A stretch of 64,000 nucleotides of DNA, taken from assembly GCA_013398275.1 (NCBI GenBank), contig VZSE01010762.1, positions 960,409 to 1,024,408 on the forward strand, read 5' to 3'. The notes under the pieces are model-generated. The model was not told the origin of the DNA and made no database searches. It was given only the letters and a program-made list of their open reading frames with translations. The translations under genes were made by a program, and so were the position numbers. This document shows, one piece after another, positions 10,210 to 21,784 of this stretch. The stretch comes from Promerops cafer (lineage: Eukaryota; Chordata; Aves; Passeriformes; Nectariniidae). Numbering within the stretch: the first letter of the stretch is position 1; the number at the start of each line of letters is the position of its first letter.

Positions 10210-10766
10210 AGTAAAAACAGTTTTAACATATTTCCTTGGGCAGCTCCTCACTGGAGAAAGGAGAGGACACAAAACCCTTGTACCCGCTCTCCCTGGAAAG
10301 GCTGCTTCTGGAGCTCACCTCCCCGTGTCAATGTCACTGCTCTGTGCCATGGTTTTATTCAGAGCTGCCCGATCACAAGATAAGATAAGCCATCCTTTCT
10401 TTGACAAAACCTGACAGCAACACATGCCTCACATATTAAAGCGTGGCCCCCTTTGCTGGCAGCAGATAGCATCTTCACCGCTCACAAATCGCTCACGGGG
10501 GAGAGAAGGTGCCTTGTACTCACCAATGTTCTTGCCTGATATATTAAGCCAATACACAAGCTCATTGCCTCCACTTCTTCCACGGAGCTTACCTACATTG
10601 AAAAGCTGTCACACAGCAAAGCATTAAACAAATAAGGGGCTGCCTGGTTATTGCTGTCTGTGGCACAGCAGTGCTTGCAGAGCAAGGCAAGGCAGGGGCC
10701 TGGCTGTGCCAGCACTGGGTGGGGTTGGGTGCAGAGTGGCAGTGGAGGTAGGACAGGCTTCTTTTA
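10210..10766. other. Non-coding stretch upstream of the ERVL-type LTR
   Basis: Short open frames only (67-104 codons). No repeats recognised. Confidence 0.4.
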
Positions 10767-10771
10767 AAAAG

Positions 10772-11321
10772 TGTCCTTGTTTTGGCTGGGATAGGGTCAG
10801 TTTTCTTTGTAGTAGCTGTGCTTTAGAATTAGTATGAGAATAATGTTGATAAGACACTGATGTTTTATTTGCTGCTAAGTAGTGACTCTCTTAAGTGTTT
10901 CATGCCCTGTCAGTGAGGAGCTGCACAAAAACCTGGGAGGGAGCACAGCTGGGACAGCTGACCTGAAACAGCCAAAGGGGTATTCCATACCATAGGACAT
11001 CCTGTCCAGTATGTAAACTGGGAGGAGTTGGCTGGAAAGGGGGAAAATGCTGTTCGGGGAAGAGCTGGGCTTCAGCCAGGAGGGGATGAGCAGTTGTATT
11101 GTGCATCCCTTGTTTCTTTTGGGTTTTATTACTCTCACCTTTTCATTACTGTGCTACTGATGATGGAGATGATTGTATTTTACTTTATTTCAATTAATAA
11201 ATCTCTTATATATCTCAGCCCACATTTTATCTTTTTAGATTCTTCTCTGTATCCCACTGGAGAGGAGGGGAGTGAGCATGCAATTGCAAAGTACTTAATT
11301 TCCAGCTGGGTTGAACCATGG
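10772..11321 (+). mobile_element. ERVL-class solo LTR (avian type)
   Basis: It opens with TGTCCTTGTTTTGGCTGGG, close to the start of a common avian ERVL LTR (TGTCCTGGTTT(C/T)GGCTGGG). The family's inner blocks follow in order: GGGAGCACAGCTGGGACAGC, AAAGGGGTATTCCATACCAT, CCTTGTTTCTTTTGGGTTTT, TTTACTTTATTTCAATTAAT with AATAAA at 11196-11201, and GGTTGAACC near 11308-11316. AAAAG lies directly before (10767-10771) and after (11322-11326), a plausible 5-bp target duplication. The 3' terminus reads CATGG rather than CA, so the last bases may be lost. No internal retroviral genes adjoin it. Confidence 0.85.
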
Positions 11322-11326
11322 AAAAG

Positions 11327-14300
11327 GACAAGACAGAGCAGAGACAGGGCAGGAAATATTCTGTCAGGGCATACAGGTCTCAAGCATGTCATATGGCACT
11401 AAGACAGGGCAGGAGATCGTGATTTATTTTAGGTCCTGCAGGCAGTCTGTGACAAAATGAGGAGAAAACCTGAATATCCCAAGCCTTCAAAGGATTATCT
11501 GTCTCTGAAACACAACTACTTCTTCCATGTTAGACTGACCTCTCACCTTGGTATTCTCTGTGATAAAGGAGCCTCCAGCACTCCTTCTACCATTGAAAGG
11601 ATTCACTGGGAAATAAAAAAAATGATGTGATGATCTGTTACATGGGTGTCTGATGATAAACAGCTTTTGTTTGTTCTCTGCTGCAACAGAAGAGTGACTA
11701 ACCACCAACACAGCAAGGAGGGAGGTGACCCAATAATGCAGCCCATTCCCTATCAATTCCCACAGGAAAGGGCACAAATGGGTGCATGAACTGTCCTGGA
11801 AGCACCAACTTGATCCCAGCCATCCCTTTCCAGAGGTTTGTATGTACACAGGGTTGTGTGGCATGTGGCCAGTGTGCAGGCCACACACAGCACTCACTGA
11901 CCAGGCTGGGTCAGAGAGGGATTTAGATGTCCTGGATAAGAGGAGGGAAAATGGACAGAAAAACCACAGAGAGACCCAGAGAAGAAAACAAGAATCTGCA
12001 ATTCAAATCCATTCATCCCTGAGGGACTGGTGAAACAACTGCTTGCAATTGCATTAGTGCATTTTAATGTGTTAACGGGCCCCCAGCTGCTGGTACCTGC
12101 CCCGGCAGCTGCAGTGTGGTCGGGGCCATTTCCTTCTGCAGCACAAGGTCAGACAGGTTTCTTCAAGAGGTTTAAATTAAACAAACTTTAAATCAACAGA
12201 CTGGGAGAATACTCAAGGCCAGGTATGATTATCTCAGCTCTAGGGTGGGAATGGGCTTGCTGCATCAGGAGGGATTTTTCCTGCGGATGCGATGAAATGC
12301 AAGCACCGCTGCCAGCGCTGCCTTCTCGTCAAGAATTTGCTTGCATAATTTACACCAGGTGTCATAGTAGGTAGAAAATACTGGGATGTTAAGGAAGTCA
12401 TAACATTGGCAGATGATATTTTATGTAGTAATATGCGTGCTGAAGACAATAGGAGTATCTCCTATACGTGAGTACCACTCAATATGAAAAATGGCTCCAA
12501 GGTCAGGCCCCTAATGAACAGTTGTCTAGCTGTGAATACATACACTTTTTCACTCTCTTGTAGGCAACGCTCTCAGCTACCCAATTAGGTTGATCCGTGA
12601 AAATGATTATTCATTATCTGAAGTCTGAGAGTACAGAATTATGTATCCACGCAGTGTGTCTTAGAGAAAAAGCACGTGAAATTCTAATGTCAGATAAGGT
12701 GACTGCATGATGAATGAAAAGAATGCACCACTACTCTCAGGACTTTCCCTGGGAGTGCATTGAATTCATCAAAAGGTCAGAGGAAAAAATCCAAATTTTT
12801 TAGATGAGGTCAAAATCAAAGATTCAAATGCTAGTTTTATAAGGGATGTTGCATTATGCATTACAATGCAATTTCTGATTTAAAATAAACACAAAACAAA
12901 AGTAAAGTATTTTTATTCTTTAGAAAGGTTTTTCCAGCTGTGTTCAAACCAGTTATCTGGAAATCCTGAAACATGGCAATTTCTACTTGTATGGGGTCTC
13001 CAAAATTACACAAGACGAATTCCATCACACTGAGCTGCTGCCAAAGAGCTGTAGGCTGTTGCCACAGCCCTCCTGCTACCTGGTCTCCCTGGAATTCCCA
13101 GTGGCACTCTTTGCTGAAAGGTGATTGCCAGGCCCTAGAAGACTCTTCTACTGACAAGTGGGATATGGGAGCCCTGGGAGGAGTGACATGGGCAAAAGGA
13201 GCCAAGGCTGCTGGGAAGAGCTGAGTGCTTCAAAAGCCTGAGGACATCAGCCATTTAGCACCAGAGGCAATTCAGGTAAATAAAAACCCATGACATAATG
13301 CAGTGACAAAGGTTAAAGGAAGGGAGAACAAGCAATAGGCAGAGGGGAGGGGTACCCTTGATGTGAACCCTTTGTACCCCTTCAGCTTGATTAAGATGGG
13401 CTTGTGAGAGAGCCTTACCCAAAAGAAGGCATTAACCACCTCATATTCTTTCATTTCCATTCACTGAGACTGACATTGGCTCTGTTCATTCTCCCAGCCA
13501 GAACAACTTCTCCAAGAGTCTGCCCTGGGAAAAGGAAAGAGAAAGGAGAGTTAACAGAAAGGCTAAATATTTCAACTGGCAACTGGAAAAAGAAAAGAGA
13601 AAAGGGAAAAAAAAAAAAAAAAAGAGGATGAGAGAAAACAGGTTGTCCCACCTTGGAAAATCACATTAGGAAGCAGGCAGATCTGTGGAAATAGAAAGAG
13701 ATTCTCATCATATGGGAGGAGCATCTTTTTGTCTGAGTCTCTAATTCCTATCTAATGCTGGGATATAGTTCCTGAAGCCTGGATATGAATATGAACTGAA
13801 TCTCTAGATGCCAATTTGGAAAGAAACCTCAGTGTAAAATTGATTTGTCCTCAACCTGCTTGCTTCAGGTCAACATGCCTGCAAAAAGAAGCTCCCTGAA
13901 ACTCTCTGTGATATTTGTCTTTTGTAGTGCCAAAGCTCTGCTCCAGCTCTGACACCACTGCTTTCCTTGCAGGTACCTGTCTGTGGACAACTTGGCCTTC
14001 ACCTGCACCTGATCCATCCTCACCCAGGGAAGCCAATGACCCAGGACATGCACCACTGCGACAGCCATGTGCAGGAATTGTTAACGATGAAATGCAAAAG
14101 GCATTTCCCCATTATACCCTTTCTCCCGTGCCAAGTTTTCCCTTGTTAATTAGGAGGAAAATTTCACAACTTCACCACCATATAATTAAATCTCACAATT
14201 AACATGTGCACTTAAGCCATCATTTTGAAAATGAGGCTTATGCAGGGAAATCTACTTAAGGGAAAGCACCAGGATGGAGGGTGAAACCGTGACACTGTGC

Positions 14301-16071
14301 TAATGATCCAGAACACCAGTGGTTAAATGATGGGTCTCACTGACAGCACCCTGCCCATGTGATGTGCAGGAAAGGGCACCGTGCCTATGGATGCTAATCC
14401 AGCACAGTACCAATAAAAGGGGAGCAGGAGGGAGGGAGACAAAAGCAGAGGTAAATACATTATGTCTCAATTAGAGTACTGACACGAGAGAGAGGTGAGG
14501 TTAATACATTTTAGGAGAAAACCTTTCTATGAGCGAGGGGTTGATCTCTGCAGGATGATGTGCCAGAGGTGATGACAAGGGAGAAGGGAAGCACTTTTCA
14601 TTTCATTAGACCCTTCTTGGAAGTGGTCGTGTAGTCTCAGGGCTTCATGGCCCTCACTGGCACATCTCTTTGGTTTCCATCACCTTCCAGACATGGGCAC
14701 TAAATAGATTTGGAAGAGCTGCACTCAACCACAGCCTTGCTCTCTGCTTTTGTGATGCCACAATAGGTTTGGATGCCCAATGCACAGGTTTGCACCCCAA
14801 CTTCCACCTGGCTCAGATTCAGCACCTGGGGAACACAGAGCATGATTTTGCTGCCCCACAAACATCCAAGCTCTGTACCTTCAGAGTGATTTTGCAGCAT
14901 GGCTGTTTGTGCATATATTAGGCAGCACATGGCAAATTTCAGAAACCAGCACATAAATATCTTAGGGGAGGCTGCAAGTTTTTGCTGGGTACTTACACAG
15001 CAGCAGGCAAGCAGCCTTGGGTCTCATTTGGTCATTTGACATATATAACAACACAATTAAACCAAGCCTCAGAAAGGTAATTGTTGCAGACTTAGTGGTA
15101 TGCCATGCTGTAAGCTGGAAGAGAATAAAACCCAGCAGCTGACCACCCACCCACCTCAGCTCTTTCTATGCACAATGAGAAAAAGTGAATTTCATCTTTA
15201 ACAGTTTAATTGCACTGACTGAATCTTATTCAGCAGCCACAGATTTCCTCATTCCAAAATAATCCTTATTCAATTAGCAAAGTACAGACAGTATCATGAA
15301 ACAGTCACAGAAATCCATCACAGAAACAAAGCATGATTTCCTTTTATACCTCCTGACACTCACACACACACCACCACACTTATTAAGACGACATCCAGCA
15401 TTCAGGCATAAAATCTTAAATTACAGAGTGATTGGGGCTTTTCAACTGATCCATAAAAGTATGCACTTAGCAAAATCTAAGGACAGGTAGAAGAGATGGA
15501 TAACACCCAATGCACTGCTGTTTCAAGGCAAGCACTGAGGCATGCAAAAATAAACATTTGCTGAGGTGAATGCAGTGTGCTATTTGTACAATGCAACATG
15601 GCAACGACCTCTAGTAATAAAAAATATCTGCAGATTTAAGCCCAGAGGACTATATTGCATATCAATAGCAATAAAACCAGCAGAAATAGAAATGTATTAT
15701 TTATAGGCCTATTTATAAAACCTAAATACTTCTCCAGTGGACCTACTTCTGTAGAATAAACTGTCTTCCTCTCCCTCCCTCCTTTAGCAGTTTGTATGAC
15801 AAGGTAGCAAAGAACTGTACCATTAAGAAAGATCTTTGTAAAAGATAAGGAATTGGAATTAAGAAGAGATGCAACTCCCTCCTGCATCATTTTCCCGGTG
15901 ATATGACCTGCATTTTCATTAAGCAGCCCCACTTTACACCTTGGGAAGTGGGATTGCAGGCAAACCCCAGGTCCATAGCATACTCTCACTAAGAAGGTTG
16001 ATTCTGCCTAATAAAGTTGAACAGGATCTTTGCCATTAATTTTGGCAGCAGTTAACTAGATTATGACCAAG
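11327..16071. other. Long unique stretch without recognisable genes
   Basis: It holds an A run at about 13607-13623 (probably a simple expansion within A/G-rich DNA), a short CA-rich run near 15360, and GC-rich text with CAGCTG pairs at 12080-12130. A 136-codon minus-strand frame (11487-11897) and others are not protein-like. No repeat family is recognised. Confidence 0.45.
13607..13623 (+). repeat. Poly-A tract
   Basis: Seventeen As at the end of a purine-rich stretch (13536-13632). Confidence 0.85.
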
Positions 16072-16184
16072 CCTTTCCTTTCCTTTCCTTTCCTTTCCTT
16101 TCCTTTCCTTTCCTTTCCTTTCCTTTCCTTTCCTTTCCTTTCCTTTCCTTTCCTTTCCTTTCCTTTCCTTTCCTTTCCTTTCCT
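16072..16184 (+). repeat. (CCTTT)n pentanucleotide microsatellite
   Basis: About 22.6 uninterrupted copies of CCTTT over 113 bp, with no mismatch seen. Because the unit is five bases, both strands stay open (repeating FLSFP on plus, KGKER on minus). The open frames listed here are therefore artefacts of the repeat. Confidence 0.98.
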
Positions 16185-16196
16185 GCAGTGTAAATC

Positions 16197-16210
16197 TTTT
16201 TTTTTTTTTT
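16197..16210 (+). repeat. Poly-T tract
   Basis: Fourteen Ts shortly after the CCTTT array. Confidence 0.9.
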
Positions 16211-18954
16211 ATTCAATGAACACACTGAAATGCCAGCAAAGGGTAGGAAGATCTTTTCACTATCTCCTGTCACTCAGATCTCTCCTTAAAACACTCCTGT
16301 TGTTTCAAATCTCACATTGCTTTTATCTCACTGTCGGTTATAAGACCATTACAAATAATAAATCCTTCCTGGGATGCCCCACTTTATGGACCAAAGCAAT
16401 TCTGTGTTCACAGGAACAATTTTCCTTCCTTATATATATCCCCTAGAGCAAAACTGTGGGTGCTGGAGTTACTTTGCCAATGAAAAAAAAATTACCAGAG
16501 ACTTAAAAGATTAGGCTGGGGAAGGTAATGGATTATACTGATGGACTCAATCATGTACATTTACTTGAAGAGCCTGAGTGTCTTCAGATCTGACCACAAG
16601 CTGCTGAGTAACCCACATGAGTAATTTGAGCAGTGGACAAAGGCCTTGAAACAGAACGACAGACTGCTGTTACTCAGCACTAACATGTTCTCCTGCTTGC
16701 TGCCCTTCTTACAGCCCCCAGCACACAGCCCCTCCATGATGTGCCCCCCTCCAAGGGCAGCAGCAGCCCCCCACAGCCAGCCCATGTGCATGGGAGGTGA
16801 TGCCACAGAGATCAGACACTGTCTTTGTCTGTTCTTGTTGCTACTTGTCCTTCCAGTGAGAAATCCATGCATTCAGATTACTGCAAATTACTCAGAAATC
16901 TCTCTCCACTCCCTCACAGCTGCTGTGTAACTTGCACAGTCATCCAGGTCTTTGTTGGATTTGACCCACAGACTTCAAGCAAAGTTTTGTCTGCTCTTAC
17001 CAGATTTTCTTTTAATGTGCTTTTTTCAGAAGTATTAGACTGAGCTACCAAATCCTATCTTAATTTTTTCATCTCTTCTGCTCTGGATGCTTTCAAACGA
17101 ATCAGCTGTAACTCTGGCCCTTACTATGCTGAGTATGTATCAGCATACATGAGCAGTGAGTTAAGTAATATTAATTCAATCCTGCTGTAACTTACCTTGG
17201 TGAAAATCTGAAAGTTTCACTGTAAAATTGTTTGGGTTATAGCAGTGTGAAAAAAAAACCAAACAAAACAAACAAGAAAACTCAACAGACAAACAAAAAA
17301 AAACCTTAGGCTAGCAGCAGCAGAATTAGATTAGTACTTCCAAAACATCTGGAACTTCATCTCCTTTGTCTTGACAAGTGAAGCCTGGTCATCCTGCTAC
17401 TTCAATTTCTTTTGAAATTCTGGATGTTGAGTTCCAAAGCATGAGCAGAACTTGTGAGCAGAGGGACTGAAAGCTGGATAACCTAGTTTATTTCATCCAC
17501 ATGAAATAAAATTTAATTCCATGTGTTTTGTACAAAGGGGACCAAAAGGGTTCTACATATAATTTTTCAAGACATACAGATTACTGGCCAAAGAACTTCA
17601 CCAGATGTTTTCAATATATGTTTCCTGATGGAGACATATCTTTTTATGTACGAATTTCACCTAGCTCTCCCACAGACTTGCAGCAGCCCAGTTTTCTCCT
17701 AATGGGATAAAAGATCACATTTCCTATGTCTTTCATAAATTTTACACCTAATTAAGTTCCCATTAATGGAGTTGAGAAGGGCATCTGTATTTCCATCACA
17801 CACATTCTTGCTTTTGTGGGATTTTTTTGTTTGTTACTTGGATTTCTCTGGCTTTCTAGATTTTTGGAGGCTTTTGTTTTTTGTTTTTTTCCCCTTTTCC
17901 TATTTTGTGATTCACTTGTCAGGCAGAAGTGTCAGTACAAAAGTGCTGCCATTTACCCAGCACCATTTGGTTTTCTGGTCTATTCAAATTTGTTAGCATT
18001 TTTTTTAACCTGAAGAGTGACAGAAATTACAAAAATTCCTTCCCACCAGCTGAGAATGGGTGATGCTTTGGAGCCAGCCATGTGGCTGACAACAGTGCCA
18101 CCCTGTGTCCCTGCAGGCTGGGGAACCCACTGAAAACTCATCTATTAAACTCTTCCCAGCAACACCAGTTTCCTCCTCCTCTCCCGCATCCACTGGCAGA
18201 CTCCTTTCCTGATGCTTCCTGGCAATTATTTACTTTCTGAGCCTCCTCTTTAACATTCTGCCAGGAGATGAATTTATGGCTGCCCGGCAGAGCGCAGCCT
18301 TCAGAGCAGCACAAAAAACCATTTGAATAAGGCACCTTTCCTGAAACAGTTCGGGTCTGTAGTTTGGGTAGAAATGGTTTGATGAAGCTGCAAATCAATA
18401 TTACTCTGTAAATTTTTAATGTTCACACCATGTGAAATGCTGTAAATAAAATAAGCTAACCACAATAGACTATTCTTTGTAGTTCATTTAAAAAAATGTC
18501 TGTTCAGCAGTATGGCTAACTACTCGCTGTAGATATGGCTTTAAAACTGTCTAGGCTAATACATCAAGACCAGAATTTGAATAACCTCTAGTGGCAGGCA
18601 ATTTTTCAGAACTTCCAAATACTACAATAAGTAAAACTAGAATTTTTTTTCAAGTTATGTGCTAAAATGGACAGGTCAGAAAATAAGTAAAATGAGAACA
18701 AGATTCCTGCACTGGCATGCTTATTAATCCAGCAAAGGATTGTTAATAATTAGAGGTGAGCTCAGAGTGGAGAACTCAGATCTCGATTTCAGCCCTGGTT
18801 ACACACAGTTCTCCTGGGAGTTTGGAGCTGGGGGATTTCTCATGAAGTGACCCCATTATAGGAATGTTTAAGTACCATTTTTGTTACCTTGGATCCAAGC
18901 TTTAAGGTTTTCTTTTTTGGTCCTAACCCATTATCTGTTTCCAGAGATATATTT
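16211..18954. other. Unique stretch with A/C-rich and T-rich patches
   Basis: An A/C-rich patch lies at about 17248-17306 and a T-rich patch at about 17818-17895. Open frames up to 103 codons lack features. No repeat family is recognised. Confidence 0.45.
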
Positions 18955-18956
18955 TA

Positions 18957-19236
18957 CAAGAGGAACAAGGGGTAATGGCTGTAAACTGAAAGAGAGGATT
19001 TTTCAGTTGGATGTAAGGAAGAAATTCTTTACTGTGAGGGTGGTGAGGCACTGGCACAGGTTCCCCAGAGAAGCTGTGGGTGCCCCATCCCCGGGAGTGT
19101 TCAAGGCCAGTCTGGATGGGGCTTTGAGCAACCTGGTTTGGTGGAAGGTGTCCCTGTCCATGGCTGAGGATTGGAACTGGATGATCTTTAAGGTCCCTTC
19201 CAACCCAACCCATCTATGATTCTACAATTCTATGAA
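18957..19236 (+). mobile_element. CR1 LINE 3' end, 5'-truncated
   Basis: It runs from the CAAGGGGTAATGGCTGTAAA block through GGAAGAAATTCTTTACTGTG, the CAGGTTCCCCAGAGAAGCTG block and GATGATCTTTAAGGTCCCTT to the terminal ATGATTCTACAATTCTATG repeats. This is the last part of ORF2 plus the 3' UTR of CR1. Few differences from the avian consensus, as I remember it, suggest a middle-aged insertion. Confidence 0.95.
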
Positions 19237-20016
19237 CCAGAGCACAAAAGAGCAAAATAATAAACAAAGCATATGTGATAGCAAGGCCTGTTTGAAAAAG
19301 AAAAACAAAACCAAACCACAAACCAGCACCAAAAAAAAAAAAAGAAAAAAAAAAGAAAACATAAAAAGCAAACATAAACAGCAACTGCAGCATAAAACCC
19401 CACCTTTTGTAACTTTGATTCTTAGCAGTGCCTTGCCCAGAGTATCTCGGTGGGAGATGTGTCTCTATGGAGACAGATTGATGACCTTTCCACCAGTGCT
19501 ATGTCACTGACTGATCTGATGGTCCAGCCACAGAGGCTGCCACGTGGGGAATATTGGTACAGTACTCAACCTCACCCTGCTGGCAGAGCAAGCAGTGCTT
19601 GGAAGCAATATACAAAAGCCTGGTATAGAAGAACGTACATAGAAGGTCGTATGCTGTTCTATATGAGCACCCTCTTCTAATTCAGAATACCCCTCACATC
19701 CTGCTCTCTTGGCTTTTCACAAGGGGAGGAGAAAGAGAGTGATAAAGCAAAGCACAAAGGTTTTCTTTGGCCTGAAGTCTCTATGGAGGGAAAACAAAGA
19801 TTGGCTCGTAATACTGACAAGTTGATCAGCAAAGTCCAAGTCATAGTTTCATTACTTGCATCCTAGCTTTGTTGTGAAGTTGTTGAATAATTCCTGGCAC
19901 ATCCTCACTCTCCTGCTGAAAAAAGCCCACACTACCATGTCCCAGGTTGGCCTCTGGGTTGAAGTGAGTCCCACTTCCACAGGGTAATGGGACAGTTGAG
20001 GCAGCTGTGAGATGAG
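19237..20016. other. A-rich run followed by unique sequence
   Basis: Runs of A broken by single Gs or Cs lie at about 19330-19358, inside a wider A-rich patch (19250-19390) just after the CR1 3' end. The remainder to 20016 shows nothing. Confidence 0.5.
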
Positions 20017-20255
20017 ACCAGGTTGCTCAGGGTTTTATCTAGTCATGCATCAAAAACCTTCAAGGACAGCACAGCCTCTTCAGGTAATCTGTTGCTGTAT
20101 TTTGCTCTCCCAATGGTATATCCCCACGTCCAGGCTGAATTTAGTCTGTTTCAACTCATGCCTGTTGCATAAGTTAGCATGGCCTTTGTCCAGTCACCAT
20201 ATTGAGACCAAATTGCTGCTTTGGTCCCATTTCATAATTTTCCAGACCATTTTTT
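20017..20255 (-). mobile_element. Old, diverged CR1 LINE fragment (antisense)
   Basis: The plus strand carries antisense CR1 blocks in order: GACCAGGTTGCTCAGGGTTT, an ACCTTCAAGGACAGCACAGCC block in place of the usual 'cctccaaggatggagactgcacaacc', GTCCAGGCTGAATTTAGTCT, and TTTCAACTCATGCCTGTTGC. Divergence is clearly higher than in the 19.0-kb copy, so it is older. Confidence 0.75.
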
Positions 20256-21750
20256 TCCTAATACCCCAGTGTTTTAGATAGTTAAATCCTCTGAAAAAAT
20301 CTTCCTATCTCAATTAGAATTTCCTGTAGATACAATTTGTCAACTCTTTATATATTTTAGTGGACAGTTAATAAAGGTGCTGAAGATATTCAACACTCCT
20401 CTGTATTCTCATATTCCACTACCAAGTAGGAAATTTGTCAATTGTTACACGTGACATCAGTTAAGATCCCCAAACCCTGAGAAGATGCTTTCTGTGTGTG
20501 AGACAGGTGCAAAAGGCAGCTCTGTATCTGGAGTGTGAGCAGGAGACAAGGTGCAGTCCTGAGCTCCATCACTGAGCATACAGATGTCCTTACACAAACA
20601 ACCCTGCTCTCACTTTCTCATATTTAAAAAGAGGATTTTAATGCTTGGATTTTGCCTCAGGGGTGCAATTCATAACTTATGATACATTCCCCCAATAACA
20701 TCAGGGGCTCTACACCTATAAGCGCTGCAAAAAATATTTTCCCAGCATATTATCCATTAAAGCTCCATAAATTGCATGTTTCAGAAGAAAGAATAGGCTG
20801 AAAACCTGTTCATCTGATCGTGTTGTATCCTTCAAGCTGTCCAGGACATGCTCAGCCTGGGTCAATAGACCATCAGGAGAGTGATGACCTTGACAATGAA
20901 ACTTTCTCCCAGGAAGAAAACAGATCCCCCAGTCTGCAGAGCATGGAGAATTAAATACATCACCTTCTGTCTCAGCTCAAGTCCAAACCAAAATCTCAAA
21001 GATTTTATTAAACTCACATTCAAAAAATCAAGGGAGAGTATTTCAGTGTTCCTCACACATATATAAGCTTTTTCTTTTTTTTAATAAAACTTTTTACAGT
21101 ATTTTAAAAGACAAAACAGGACATTGGTCATAGGAATTGCTTCTTCTTCTCTCCAAAGTATGAAATTAGTCAAAATCAATGTTTTGAATCTTTGAAAAAT
21201 TAGATCATGAGATGATCCTCAACTTTTTTACTTTCCCACCCCCTGTGCAAATGCTGGGCGAAGGCTGATACTCCCTGAGTATAAATACAAAATCAGTTGT
21301 TCAACAATTGGTAGCTGATAAATTGAGACTTCCATATCCTGGCACCAGCTTAGTGACTAAAAATGAAAAGTCCAGGGACAAACCCCCTGTTCTACCTTAT
21401 TCTTCCAGCACAGTCATACACTGGTGGGATTATGATGGCTCTCAGACAGACACGGATCCATGGGAATGGGAAGGGGATAAATGTTGGTGGATATTCACAG
21501 TGAATTTATCCCAAGCTTGAGGAAGAGTATGAAGCTTGTTTGAAATTTTGGCAAGTGAAGACCAGTATCTAGGGATCCTCTAGAGCAAGAGATAAGCATG
21601 AATGGATAATGTAAGCCTGCATTTTTCATTATCTTACTCACATTTTTAAAAGTTTATTATGACAAGAAAAATTCTGACGTTATGTGTTGTCCATCCAACT
21701 GCTAAAAGCTATAAAAATGAGTCTCAGGAAAGATCACCTTACTGCCAACA
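20256..21750. other. Unique non-coding stretch
   Basis: A T-rich patch lies near 21067-21085. Open frames are short (70 codons at most). Nothing is recognised. Confidence 0.5.
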
Positions 21751-21784
21751 TTTTTATAATGTCCAGGAAAGGACATTATAAAAA
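21751..21784. repeat. 14-bp perfect inverted repeat
   Basis: TTTTTATAATGTCC (21751-21764) and GGACATTATAAAAA (21771-21784) are exact reverse complements with a 6-nt loop. Confidence 0.9.

Noticed and set aside
11487..11897. 136-codon minus-strand frame
   Set aside because: No splice sites, signal peptide or motif. Length is within chance expectation for this window size.
16061..16446. Open frames of repeating FLSFP (plus) and KGKER (minus)
   Set aside because: They are produced by the pentanucleotide microsatellite, whose five-base unit keeps frames free of stops. They are not proteins.
18957..19236. tRNA or other small RNA gene near repeats
   Set aside because: No A/B box pair or cloverleaf could be found. 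The structured look is the CR1 3' UTR.
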